Shown here: positions 21,269 through 28,897 of the stretch, piece after piece
Layout: every line of letters begins with the position of its first letter
Numbering within the stretch: position 1 is the first letter of the stretch
NCBI GenBank assembly: GCA_035493555.1
Contig: DATJIC010000057.1
Location: 1 to 32,713 of the forward strand
Reading direction: 5' to 3'
DNA from: CAMLKC01 sp035493555
Lineage (GTDB): Bacteria > Patescibacteriota > Saccharimonadia > Saccharimonadales > Saccharimonadaceae
DNA: 32,713 nt
Notes under the pieces: model-generated
What the model saw: the letters and a program-made list of their open reading frames with translations, nothing else
What the model was told of the DNA's origin: nothing
Databases searched by the model: none
Translations under genes and position numbers: made by a program

Positions 21269-22561
21269 CTATTCCGCCGTTTTTTGGAACAATCGCGCCA
21301 GTTTGTCGTTAAGAGTGACGATTTCTTCCTTTTCCCCGCTACTCACGCCCGCAAGGACCCAGGTGTTGCTGGCGATAAATTCCCGTGCGGTGTCGATCAT
21401 TTGCTCGCGGGTGGTTTTTCGTATGGATTCGGGGACTTTTTCGTAGTCTTTTACTACCCCATCAGCAAAGTAACGGCCGGTATAAAAGTTACTAATCTGG
21501 GCTACTGTTTGCGCACCCATTTGATACCGGCCCAGGGCATATGACTTCGCCGCCGTTAGCTCGTCCTCGGTGACTTTTCCATCCATAACGTACTTCATTT
21601 CGCGGACAATGATATCAAATAACCCTTCTGCCGTTTCCAAGTTAACCTGGCCGCCAAAGTCCCAGCTGCTATCATGAAACCCAACCGACGTGTCCGAAAA
21701 CACGCCATAGGCGAGACCTTTTTTACGAGCTGCGCCATAAATCCGCGAGTGCATCGTTCCGGTTAAAATATGGTCCAGAATGTTCATTGCCTCGGCTTCT
21801 TCGTCACTTAGTTCGCGCGGTAATGTCAGCGACAGACCAAAGGTCAGATTGGAGGCTTCCTTGCGGCGGATAAGTGTTGGGTTACCGCTTGTAAGTTCAT
21901 CGCGCGGAACCTCAAAACGTTCGCCTTCGGGTAACTCCCAGTCTGCCAGCTGGCGTTTGATCTCTGCCTTTCGGCCGTTCAGCTTTCCTGCTATAACAAA
22001 GCACATGTTTTTCGCCGTATGCGTGCGTTTATGATGCTCGCGAATATCCGCAAGACTCACGTTCGGAATTGTTTGCAGCCGCTGCCAAAAGGTATACACG
22101 TCTTCGCCAAGCAGCTGCTGGATCTTAGGCCAAAGCACACGGTTGTGGTTATTAAGATAGCCCGTTAGCTCACTTTTTACATTGCCTTTTTCGGCTTCAA
22201 GCTCGTCTTGATTGAATTTTGGCTGGCAAATTGCCACGCGCTGAAGCGCCAAAATACGCTCCCATTCAAAGTCGGCGCAGTCGGCCACGTACACCATGGA
22301 AAGATCGCTGGTATATGCGTTATGATACGCACCGTTTTTTGTAAATTCTGCCTCGTATTCATGCTCGCTTTTGAACTTTGCGTTGGCACCAAAAGCCATG
22401 TGTTCCATAACATGCGCAGTCTCGTAAATTTCCTTGCTGCGCACATAACGGTTTCCCGCTCTAAACTGAAACTGGAAGCTCATGACGGTAGCGCCGGGTA
22501 TATCAATCAAAAGTCCGCGAGCGCCACTTGGCAGCTTCACTTCTTCAACGGTGTGTTTCAA
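21269..22561 (-). CDS. M16 family zinc metallopeptidase (processing-peptidase-like)
   Basis: A 430-residue single M16 unit. The inverted zinc motif H-x-x-E-H is HVMEH at residues 50-54, and the third ligand glutamate lies in the following ELEAEKGNVKSEL helix (near residue 130). A second, inactive-type domain follows (LTFGLSLTLPRELSDEEAEAMNILDHIL onward, around 230-257). Such proteins cut short peptides or presequence-like segments in a closed chamber. The start is a TTG at 22559-22561, backed by AGGAG 7 nt upstream; no ATG or GTG gives a better N-terminus. It is followed by prfB with its own promoter. Single-copy arrangement here contrasts with the YmfF/YmfH pair of Firmicutes. Confidence 0.92.
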   Translation of the reverse strand: MKHTVEEVKLPSGARGLLIDIPGATVMSFQFQFRAGNRYVRSKEIYETAHVMEHMAFGANAKFKSEHEYEAEFTKNGAYHNAYTSDLSMVYVADCADFEWERILALQRVAICQPKFNQDELEAEKGNVKSELTGYLNNHNRVLWPKIQQLLGEDVYTFWQRLQTIPNVSLADIREHHKRTHTAKNMCFVIAGKLNGRKAEIKRQLADWELPEGERFEVPRDELTSGNPTLIRRKEASNLTFGLSLTLPRELSDEEAEAMNILDHILTGTMHSRIYGAARKKGLAYGVFSDTSVGFHDSSWDFGGQVNLETAEGLFDIIVREMKYVMDGKVTEDELTAAKSYALGRYQMGAQTVAQISNFYTGRYFADGVVKDYEKVPESIRKTTREQMIDTAREFIASNTWVLAGVSSGEKEEIVTLNDKLARLFQKTAE

Positions 22562-22604
22562 AATCTTCTCCTACTCTAAAGGTTTGGCAAAATAACTGTC
22601 CTCT

Positions 22605-22633
22605 ATTGTGCCACTTTTAAGATCATAATACCA
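22605..22633 (-). promoter_or_regulatory. Candidate promoters of the M16 peptidase gene
   Basis: Two TGG-extended -10 candidates on the minus strand: TATTAT (22625-22630) and the weaker CACAAT (22605-22610). Either predicts a leader of 38-58 nt, so this gene is not leaderless and it carries AGGAG. Confidence 0.45.
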
Positions 22634-22663
22634 CCTCTTTTTTTGTTAATAACAGATCATAAT
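22620..22663. repeat. Two 10-bp direct repeats in a divergent promoter region
   Basis: AGATCATAAT at 22620-22629 and again at 22654-22663, 34 bp apart, flanking the 9-bp palindrome GTTAATAAC. They lie between the divergent M16 and 22766 genes and could be operators. Confidence 0.4.
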
Positions 22664-22691
22664 TGACTAATAATACTAAATGTGTTAATGT
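22663..22691 (+). promoter_or_regulatory. Promoter of the single-span membrane protein gene
   Basis: TTGACT (22663-22668), 17-bp spacer, TGT-extended TAATGT (22686-22691). The predicted leader to the GTG at 22766 is about 67 nt, the longest in the window. Confidence 0.65.
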
Positions 22692-22715
22692 ATTTTTATC
22701 TGTGTTGACCTATGC

Positions 22716-22747
22716 TGACGCAGCGAGACCTTTCATCGTGTGCGTCA
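22716..22747 (+). promoter_or_regulatory. Leader hairpin before the gene at 22766
   Basis: TGACGCA (22716-22722) pairs perfectly with TGCGTCA (22741-22747) across an 18-nt loop, ending 7 nt before AAGGAG. It may be a regulatory leader structure; no known riboswitch is recognised. Confidence 0.45.
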
Positions 22748-22765
22748 CAGTACCAAGGAGACTCC

Positions 22766-23044
22766 GTGTCCGTTCTTGACGAAATGCTGGACAACCCGCG
22801 CAGCGCGAGCCGCTCCCCCCGGAGCAACTTTCTCCGCTCTGCCGCCGCGCTCGTCATCACCTTCCTGCTGCTGGTGATTCTCGCGCTTACCGTGCGGTAC
22901 GTCGCCGACAACTGGCGGGAGATCATCTACGGACAGACGGCATCGTCGCATGTCGTCAACCCCGAAGACGGCTTCCCGGTCTTCGGCAACGACACTGCCC
23001 GTTTCCGCGGCGCCCTGCCCCTCCAGGACGCCGACCAAGCCTGA
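22766..23044 (+). CDS. Single-span membrane protein, unknown function (92 aa)
   Basis: GTG start at 22766 with a strong AAGGAG 5 nt upstream. The frame is open to an ATG at 22712, but that lacks a ribosome binding site and lies inside the leader hairpin region. The 92-residue product has a basic head (SASRSPRSN), one membrane helix (LRSAAALVITFLLLVILALTV, residues ~23-43), a short amphipathic RYVADNWREIIYG and a soluble tail FGNDTARFRG. It belongs to the plus-strand solitary set: high G/C-ending codons, own promoter, own hairpin terminator. No family recognised. Confidence 0.72.
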   Translation: MSVLDEMLDNPRSASRSPRSNFLRSAAALVITFLLLVILALTVRYVADNWREIIYGQTASSHVVNPEDGFPVFGNDTARFRGALPLQDADQA

Positions 23045-23063
23045 ACCTGCCTGACCGCACGAT

Positions 23064-23116
23064 GAAAGCGCCCGGCCTTCGCTCCGCTAAATGCGGACGA
23101 AGGACCGGGCACTTTC
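23064..23116. terminator. Long hairpin between the 22766 gene and secA
   Basis: Outer arms GAAAG/CTTTC, then GCCCGG/CCGGGC, CCTTCG/CGAAGG and TCCGC/GCGGA around loop TAAAT, with one mismatch and two single-base bulges. It lies between the convergent ends of the small membrane protein gene and secA. T-runs are short, so it is a terminator by position and stem strength. Confidence 0.7.
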
Positions 23117-23133
23117 AATTTCTAAGACTATTT

Positions 23134-25755
23134 TTACTTGCGGTTTTTCTTGCGGTTTTGGCGCTGGTTTTTCTTTTTCTTGCGGGCGTCGTTCTTATGT
23201 TTGGCCGCCTCGGCTGCCGTTTTAGCTTTTTTCACCGTAAAGTCGCTGTCGCGGTTTTCTTCGCCGCCCGTCACCTCGTTCACACCGCGTTCAACTGCCT
23301 GCTCGGCAAGGCGCGTCAGCTCCGTGTCGTGCTCTTCTTGCTGCTGAACGACAATGTCGCTCGGACGAACGTGCATAATGGCACGCAGCACTTCATCGCG
23401 AAGTGTCGCCTGAAGGCTTTCGAACAGTTTTTGCGACTCGGCGCGGTATTCAACCAGCGGGTCGCGCTGACCAACACTACGCCAGTGGATTCCTTCGCGA
23501 AGATGCTGCATATTCTCAAGGTGTTGCATCCAGAGCGTATCGAGCACCTGAAGATAAACTTCACGCTCAACTTTGCGCAAAATCTCGGGCGTCAGCTCTT
23601 TTTCTTTTTTCTTGTAGAGCTTGGCGACTTCTTCTTGGGCCTTGCTTACGCGAATCTTGTCCTTCTTCTCGTTGCTGAAGGCAGCGATCTTCTGCTCGCC
23701 CAGTGGGAATACTTCTTCAAATTCAGCGGCAAGATGCGGGTTGTTCTTTTGGGGAACGTAGACGAGGTCGAGCACTTTCTCGTTCATCAGACGCTCAATC
23801 TCCGACTTAATATCGCCGCCTTCCAAAATCTTACGGCGCATAACGTAAACCACGCGTCGGTGACGGTTGATGACGTTGTCGTATTGGACAACGTTCTTGC
23901 GCGTATCAAAGTTATAGCCTTCAACGCGTTTCTGCGCTGATTCGAGCGTCTTTGAAACGGCTTTGTTCTGAATTGGCTGGTCTTCTTCGACACCAAGCCG
24001 GTCCATAAGGCTGGCAATGCGCTCGCCCTGGAAGATACGCATCAGATCGTCCTCGGTCGAAACGTAAAACTGCGTCTCACCCGGGTCGCCCTGACGGCCG
24101 GCACGGCCGCGTAGCTGGTTATCGATACGGCGCGATTCGTGACGCTCTGAGCCAATTACCACCAACCCGCCCAGCTCTTTAACGCCTTCGCCCAGTTTAA
24201 TGTCGGTACCACGGCCGGCAATGTTTGTCGCAAGGGTAATTGCACCTTTTTCACCTGCTTTTTCGATAATGGCGGCTTCGTGTTCGTTATTTTTGGCGTT
24301 CAAGATCTCATAAGGAACCTTCTCTTTGTCGAGCCAGGCAGCGATCAGTTCGTTTTTGGCGATAGACGCCGATCCGACCAGTACCGGACGGCCGATTGCG
24401 TGGTACTCCTTAATAGCGTCGGCAACTGCTTTTAGCTTGCCTTTTTCAGTTTTGAAGATCAGGTCTTCGTGGTCGATACGCTGTACGGGGACGTTAGGCG
24501 GAACCTGGATAACATCAAGACTGTAGATCTGCTGGAACTCCTCGGCCTCGGTAAATGCCGTACCGGTCATACCCGAAAGCTTGTTGTACAAGCGGAAGTA
24601 GTTCTGGAACGAGACCGTGGCGAGCGTCATGCTTTCCTGCAAAACCGAGACGCCTTCCTTTGCTTCAATCGCCTGGTGCAGACCTTCGTTGTAGCGGCGG
24701 CCCTGCATTAAGCGGCCAGTGTGTTCGTCGACAATGATCACTTCGCCTTCGTTGGTAACGACGTAATCTTTATCGCGCTTGAACAAGGTTTGTGCGCGAA
24801 GTGCCTGGTCCATGTGGTAGACAGAACGGACATAATCTGGGGTGTATAAGTTTTTTATACCCAACATTTTTTGTACTTTTTCAACACCTTCGTCGGTAAG
24901 CGCAACGCTCCGGCGCTTTTCATCAAGGGTGAAATCTTCGGGGGTAAGTTTGGCGGCGATTTTTGCAAACTGGTAGTAGCTGTCGGGGTTTTCGGCGGCT
25001 GGCGCGCTAATAATAAGCGGCGTGCGTGCCTCGTCAATAAGGATAGAGTCCACCTCGTCAACGATCGCAAAGTTGAGGTCGCGCTGCCTGAGGAGTTCCA
25101 TTTCGTTTACCATGTTGTCACGAAGGTAGTCAAACCCGAACTCGTTGTTTGTACCGTAGGTAATATCGGCCGCGTAGGCTTCTTTACGGCTGACGGGCCG
25201 CAGTTTACGCATGCGGGGATCGGTGTGTGCATCGTTGTCGTAGTTTTTGTCGTAAACAAACGACGCGTCGTTAATAATCACGCCGGTAGACATACCCAAA
25301 AAGTCAAACAGTTCACCGTTCCAGCCAGCGTCACGCTGGGCCAGATAATCGTTTACCGTCACGATATGAACACCTTTTTCGGTCAGGGCATTCAGATAGC
25401 TTGGCAGGGTTGCCATAAGGGTTTTACCCTCACCTGTTTTGAGCTCGGCAACGTTTCCTTCGTGCAGTGCCATACCACCGATAAGCTGCACATCAAAGTG
25501 ACGCATGCCCAGCACGCGGTCGCTTGCTTCACGTACGAGTGCGAACGCATCAGGCAGCACGTCATCAAGCGTGGTCTTTCCGTCTTTTAAACGTTCTTTA
25601 AGAACGGCTGTCTGCTTTGGCAGATCCGCCTTTTTCATTGCCTTGTATTTGTCGGCTAACGCATTGACTGCGCTTACCTTCTTTTCAAGACTCTTCAATA
25701 TCCGCTTCTGCGGATCTCCAAACACCTTTGTTAACGCTGATTGTCGGCTAACCAT
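23134..25755 (-). CDS. secA: Preprotein translocase ATPase SecA
   Basis: An 873-residue SecA, close to the usual 830-900. Walker A is KTGEGKT (residues ~106-112), the DEAD-like box is VDEVDSILIDEARTPLIIS, preceded by the YGTNNEFGFDYLRDNM motif. Motif VI is in the second nucleotide-binding domain as DNQLRGRAGRQGDPG, preceded by TNIAGRGTDIKLGEGV. The usual cysteine-rich zinc tail that binds SecB and phospholipid is absent; the C-terminus is instead a lysine-rich run (KKKKNQRQNRKKNRK). It drives proteins such as the CHAP hydrolase and CtpA through SecYEG. The leader carries repeats and a possible mini-ORF, listed separately. Confidence 0.98.
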   Translation of the reverse strand: MVSRQSALTKVFGDPQKRILKSLEKKVSAVNALADKYKAMKKADLPKQTAVLKERLKDGKTTLDDVLPDAFALVREASDRVLGMRHFDVQLIGGMALHEGNVAELKTGEGKTLMATLPSYLNALTEKGVHIVTVNDYLAQRDAGWNGELFDFLGMSTGVIINDASFVYDKNYDNDAHTDPRMRKLRPVSRKEAYAADITYGTNNEFGFDYLRDNMVNEMELLRQRDLNFAIVDEVDSILIDEARTPLIISAPAAENPDSYYQFAKIAAKLTPEDFTLDEKRRSVALTDEGVEKVQKMLGIKNLYTPDYVRSVYHMDQALRAQTLFKRDKDYVVTNEGEVIIVDEHTGRLMQGRRYNEGLHQAIEAKEGVSVLQESMTLATVSFQNYFRLYNKLSGMTGTAFTEAEEFQQIYSLDVIQVPPNVPVQRIDHEDLIFKTEKGKLKAVADAIKEYHAIGRPVLVGSASIAKNELIAAWLDKEKVPYEILNAKNNEHEAAIIEKAGEKGAITLATNIAGRGTDIKLGEGVKELGGLVVIGSERHESRRIDNQLRGRAGRQGDPGETQFYVSTEDDLMRIFQGERIASLMDRLGVEEDQPIQNKAVSKTLESAQKRVEGYNFDTRKNVVQYDNVINRHRRVVYVMRRKILEGGDIKSEIERLMNEKVLDLVYVPQKNNPHLAAEFEEVFPLGEQKIAAFSNEKKDKIRVSKAQEEVAKLYKKKEKELTPEILRKVEREVYLQVLDTLWMQHLENMQHLREGIHWRSVGQRDPLVEYRAESQKLFESLQATLRDEVLRAIMHVRPSDIVVQQQEEHDTELTRLAEQAVERGVNEVTGGEENRDSDFTVKKAKTAAEAAKHKNDARKKKKNQRQNRKKNRK

Positions 25756-25813
25756 AAACTTCTCATCCCTCCGGTGAACTGAAACTTCTCATGAAATACT
25801 ACGTAATAGTATA
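25756..25813 (-). promoter_or_regulatory. secA leader: -10, 11-bp direct repeat and possible 9-codon mini-ORF
   Basis: TATACT (25808-25813) drives a leader of about 45 nt. ATGAGAAGTTT occurs at 25756-25766 and 25782-25792, 26 bp apart. The upstream copy opens a 9-codon frame, MRSFSSPEG, whose TGA (25763-25765) lies just before the secA ATG, overlapping the second repeat. GGAGGG sits 12 nt before the secA ATG. Confidence 0.45.
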
Positions 25814-25850
25814 CGCCGTTTCGCCATCTGATGAAAGAGGTTTGCCCCTT

Positions 25851-26225
25851 TTACTGCGCTTCGCGTGCGTAGCTTCGTTTAAAACGTGCCAAAACACCCC
25901 GCCTGCCAACATGGGGCATGGTGATTTGTTTGTACTTGCGCAGCTGTGTTACCATTTTTGCCTCAACGATATCAATAGCGGCAAGCGCATTAACCGTTGA
26001 ATCTTTGGCGGTGAGGATTTTGTCGGGTATCGTTAAAATAACCTCGGCCTCATACTTATTGCCGTAGTCGCGGTTTACCTGTTTGATTTTTACACTCGCG
26101 GAGGCGCTTTTTCGCGCGTGCTTTGGAAGATAGCGGTCTAGCCGTCCGATTTTTTTCGTGACGTACTTTTTCGTGGCGTCGTCGAGATCGTACTTAACGC
26201 CCGTAATGTCGATTGCTTCAATCAT
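25851..26225 (-). CDS. hpf: Ribosome hibernation-promoting factor, HPF/RaiA family
   Basis: A 124-residue protein. It opens MIEAIDITGVKYDLDDATKKYVTKKI, the first strand and helix of the S30AE fold, followed by KKIGRLDRYLPKHARKSASASVKI and VNALAAIDIVEAKMVTQLRKYKQ, the conserved second helix. The dimerising C-terminal domain of long HPF is missing, so it is a short form, but with an extra basic tail (VGRRGVLARFKRSYAREAQ) compared with E. coli Hpf. It binds the 30S decoding region to silence ribosomes in slow growth. It has a good AAGGGGG site and a TATAAT promoter of its own. Confidence 0.93.
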   Translation of the reverse strand: MIEAIDITGVKYDLDDATKKYVTKKIGRLDRYLPKHARKSASASVKIKQVNRDYGNKYEAEVILTIPDKILTAKDSTVNALAAIDIVEAKMVTQLRKYKQITMPHVGRRGVLARFKRSYAREAQ

Positions 26226-26259
26226 GCTACCCCCTTTTGTTCGGTTGGTCTGTACTTTT

Positions 26260-26265
26260 ATTATA
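26260..26265 (-). promoter_or_regulatory. -10 element of hpf
   Basis: Perfect TATAAT on the minus strand, about 34 nt before the ATG at 26225, giving a leader of about 27 nt with the AAGGGGG Shine-Dalgarno sequence at 26230-26236. Confidence 0.6.
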
Positions 26266-26285
26266 CCGCTTTAGGGTGAGGATTT

Positions 26286-27581
26286 CTATACGGTCTCTCG
26301 GCCGCCCAGGTAGGGCCGGAGTACCTCGGGAACGATAACGTCACCGCTCGCCGTTTGGAAATTCTCTATAATCGCAATGAGCGGGCGCTCCGAAAACACC
26401 GTAGCATCGTTCGTATGAGCAAGCTCAACGCTACCATTACCGCGACGGACGCGGGTTTTCATGGCGCGGGTTTGAAAATCGGTAATGTAATCGGCGGTAT
26501 GAGTCTCGCGGTAGCTGTTTTGTGCCGGCAGCCAGACTTCAATGTCCACACCCTTGGCATTCGGACGGCCGATATCCGCGGTACATTTTTCAAGTACCTG
26601 GTACGGCAGGCCCAGCTGCTGCATAAGATATTCCTGAATCGCCACCATTAACAGGTGCTCCTCTAGTGATGTATCGGCGCCAGTAAAGCTTTCCATTTCG
26701 AGTTTATTAAACTGATGCAACCGAAAAATGCCTTCGGCGTCTTTTCCGTAGGTTCCAGCCTCGCGGCGAAAGGCGGTCGTATACCCGACAAGGCGGATCG
26801 GGAGGCTGTCCTCTGCCAGAATCTCATCCATGTACATTGGCGCCATGGTGTGCTCGGCGCTTGCGTTCAGCCACAAGTCCTCGTCTTCAAGTTTATAAGT
26901 CTGCTCTTCTTTGTTGAGCCGCCCGGTTGCCTGGAAAACCGCCGTCCGTGCCACCGCAGGAGGAATAACCGGCGTGAATGGCTTTGCACTCACCTTTAGC
27001 CCATTGTCATCAATAATTTTTTGAAGGATTGCCTCGTTCCCAAGGACATCCATACCAAACTGCCAAAGTGCAAGCTCGAGCCGGACCAAATCACCCTTAA
27101 GATAGGCAAAGCGTGCACCGGCAATTTTAGCGGCGCGCGCCTTGTCGATCCAGTCTTTCGTCTCTGCCAGTTCCCAGTGGTTTTTCGGCTCAAAATCAAA
27201 TTGCGGTTTTTCGCCTACCGTCCGAATAACAACGTTTTCGTCTTCCGTCGTGCCCACCGGCACCGTAGGCAGCGCCATGTTAGGCAGCTTTTTCAGCTGT
27301 TCAATAAAGGTTGCGTCGGCCTCTTTAAGGTTCGCCTCGACAGCCGTCAGCTGGTCCTTTAGCGCTTTGCCTTCTTCTACAAGTGAAGGCTCCGGCTTGC
27401 CGCCCTTCATGCGCGAGGAGATATCGTTACGCTTTTCGCGGAGTTCGTCTGCTTGCTGCTGGAGCTGGCGCTTGGTTTTATCCCAGCGCAGCACCTCATC
27501 GACACTAACGTCGTAGCCCTTGCGGCGCGCATTTTCCTGCACCGCAGCGGCATTTTCTCGGATGTAACGGATATCTAACAT
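26286..27581 (-). CDS. serS: Seryl-tRNA synthetase
   Basis: A 431-residue class II synthetase of normal length. MLDIRYIRENAAAVQENARRK opens the tRNA-binding coiled-coil arm, which runs to about residue 105. Motif 2 is TTAFRREAGTYGKDAEGIFR (residues ~268-287), and motif 3 is in SERPLIAIIENFQTASGDVIVPEVLRPYLGG near the C-terminus. It is a single gene between hpf and the ABC permease. TATAAT ends 6 nt before the ATG and a TAGGCA -35 lies 17 bp further up, so the mRNA should begin at the start codon. Confidence 0.98.
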   Translation of the reverse strand: MLDIRYIRENAAAVQENARRKGYDVSVDEVLRWDKTKRQLQQQADELREKRNDISSRMKGGKPEPSLVEEGKALKDQLTAVEANLKEADATFIEQLKKLPNMALPTVPVGTTEDENVVIRTVGEKPQFDFEPKNHWELAETKDWIDKARAAKIAGARFAYLKGDLVRLELALWQFGMDVLGNEAILQKIIDDNGLKVSAKPFTPVIPPAVARTAVFQATGRLNKEEQTYKLEDEDLWLNASAEHTMAPMYMDEILAEDSLPIRLVGYTTAFRREAGTYGKDAEGIFRLHQFNKLEMESFTGADTSLEEHLLMVAIQEYLMQQLGLPYQVLEKCTADIGRPNAKGVDIEVWLPAQNSYRETHTADYITDFQTRAMKTRVRRGNGSVELAHTNDATVFSERPLIAIIENFQTASGDVIVPEVLRPYLGGRETV

Positions 27582-27587
27582 GCCCCT

Positions 27588-27616
27588 ATTATACCTGCTC
27601 GACGTACAAATGCCTA
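27588..27616 (-). promoter_or_regulatory. Promoter of serS (leaderless type)
   Basis: TAGGCA (27611-27616), 17-bp spacer, TATAAT (27588-27593), then 6 nt to the ATG at 27581. It is squeezed into the 44-bp gap after the ABC permease. Confidence 0.7.
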
Positions 27617-27625
27617 CAGGGATAG

Positions 27626-28897
27626 CTACTCTGTACGAAGCGCTTCGATTGGATCAAGCTTAGCAGCCTTTCGTGACGGGAAATATCCGGCCGCAACCGC
27701 GACAAGCATAAGGCTCGCAACAAGTACGATACTGGTCATTGGCTTAAACAGTAGCAGCTGGGTTCCCTTCTCCAGGCCCAAGGTTGTCGCAATCCATGGG
27801 TTTAACAGGCTGGTTGCAACCGCAAAGCCAGTCCCGATCATTCCGCCCAAAAAGCCAACCCATGCCGCCTCGTAGCGGAACAGCCGGCCGATGTCGCGGC
27901 GGCGGGCACCAAGCGCCTTCATAAGGCCAATCTGCTGCGTTCGTTCCAGTACGCTAATGTACTGCGTGTTAATGATGCCAAAGACCGAGGCGAGAATAGC
28001 CAAAAAGCCAAACCCTACCACGCCCCATTTCACGACATCAATAAATTGGAAAAGCACTTGCTGGATATCTTTCAGTGAAAACACTTCGTAGCCAGCGTCT
28101 TTTACCGCCTGTTTCGTCTTATCCACATCGGCCGCATCGGTCAGCCGGGCAGTGATACCGCCGTAGCTATTCTGCTCTCCCGAACCGGCATGCTGATAGT
28201 CGTAGATAGCCTTGCCGTCGGTTGCTGAGATCTGAAGGATCGGCTGGTAGCGCAGCTGCAGACTCGATTGCTTGTTAACGGCAACGATCGTAAATACCTT
28301 ATCTTCACCCACTGTCTCAAAACTATCGCGCGACAATTTATCAAAGTGAACGGTTACCGTTTTGCCAATAGCATCCGAGGGCTGCTTGAATCCAAGGACA
28401 CCAATATATTCGTGAGGTACAACAATGTTACCCGCAGCGATTTCGTTGGTTGAAGGCAGCGAACCAGCTTCGAGCGTCATGGCAGTCCGGTCACTTTTAA
28501 TGTTCACATCGGCCTGGTACTTTTTTGTACCTGCGCGCATCATGTAGGTCGCACTAAGGCTATACGTTGGCGTCACGCTTTCAATGCCGCTGATCTTGCT
28601 GATTTTTTGCACGTCGGCATCACCCAGTGAAGCACCTTTGCCTGAAACAGGGCTGGAGCCGGTGTATTCTTTAGGCGTCGTACTCTGCTCATCGGTTTTT
28701 GGAAAAATACTCAGACTACGCTCGTCGCCGTTACTTTTAATAAGGTTGTCGGTATAGGCCTGCGTACCCGTTCCAGCAGCCAGCGCAACCGTTACCGTAA
28801 ATGCACCAACACTGATAGCCAGGCTGGTAAGAAGCGTACGGATTTTTGCATGGCGCAAACTACTCCCCGCCCGGCGGACAATATCACGTGTTTTCAT
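27626..28897 (-). CDS. ABC transporter permease, MacB/FtsX-like
   Basis: A 423-residue permease with the MacB topology. One N-terminal membrane helix (IRTLLTSLAISVGAFTVTVALAAG, residues ~18-41) is followed by a large extracytoplasmic domain of about 230 residues and three C-terminal helices carrying the FtsX domain (WGVVGFGFLAILASVFGIIN..., VGFLGGMIGTGFAVATSLL, IVLVASLMLVAVAAGYFP). The closing PSRKAAKLDPIEALRTE is the standard MacB/LolE tail. Such systems move lipoproteins, peptides or drugs, or act as mechanotransmitters. It overlaps the ATPase gene by one base and is the last gene of the PadR/PspC operon. Confidence 0.93.
   Translation of the reverse strand: MKTRDIVRRAGSSLRHAKIRTLLTSLAISVGAFTVTVALAAGTGTQAYTDNLIKSNGDERSLSIFPKTDEQSTTPKEYTGSSPVSGKGASLGDADVQKISKISGIESVTPTYSLSATYMMRAGTKKYQADVNIKSDRTAMTLEAGSLPSTNEIAAGNIVVPHEYIGVLGFKQPSDAIGKTVTVHFDKLSRDSFETVGEDKVFTIVAVNKQSSLQLRYQPILQISATDGKAIYDYQHAGSGEQNSYGGITARLTDAADVDKTKQAVKDAGYEVFSLKDIQQVLFQFIDVVKWGVVGFGFLAILASVFGIINTQYISVLERTQQIGLMKALGARRRDIGRLFRYEAAWVGFLGGMIGTGFAVATSLLNPWIATTLGLEKGTQLLLFKPMTSIVLVASLMLVAVAAGYFPSRKAAKLDPIEALRTE

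Noticed and set aside
22603..22626. 7-codon minus-strand frame MILKVAQ behind AGGTGG, upstream of the M16 gene
   Set aside because: Too short to support without conservation, and it overlaps the candidate -10 elements.
22712..22765. N-terminal extension of the small membrane protein to the ATG at 22712
   Set aside because: No ribosome binding site there, and the stretch forms the leader hairpin; the GTG at 22766 has AAGGAG at the right distance.
23062..25590. Long plus-strand frames of 292 and 239 codons opposite secA
   Set aside because: They mirror secA codons, have no expression signals and no recognisable domain; the hydrophobic runs come from antisense of Lys/Glu codons.
1765..27625. 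tRNA genes, rRNA, CRISPR arrays, insertion sequences or phage integration sites
   Set aside because: No cloverleaf arms, spaced repeats, transposase frames or terminal inverted repeats were seen in the gaps, all of which are shorter than about 210 bp.
27606..27640. Imperfect inverted repeat TACAG...CTGTA over the permease stop codon as a terminator
   Set aside because: Only 5 bp of outer stem and no T-run on the minus strand; too weak to call, and it overlaps the serS -35.
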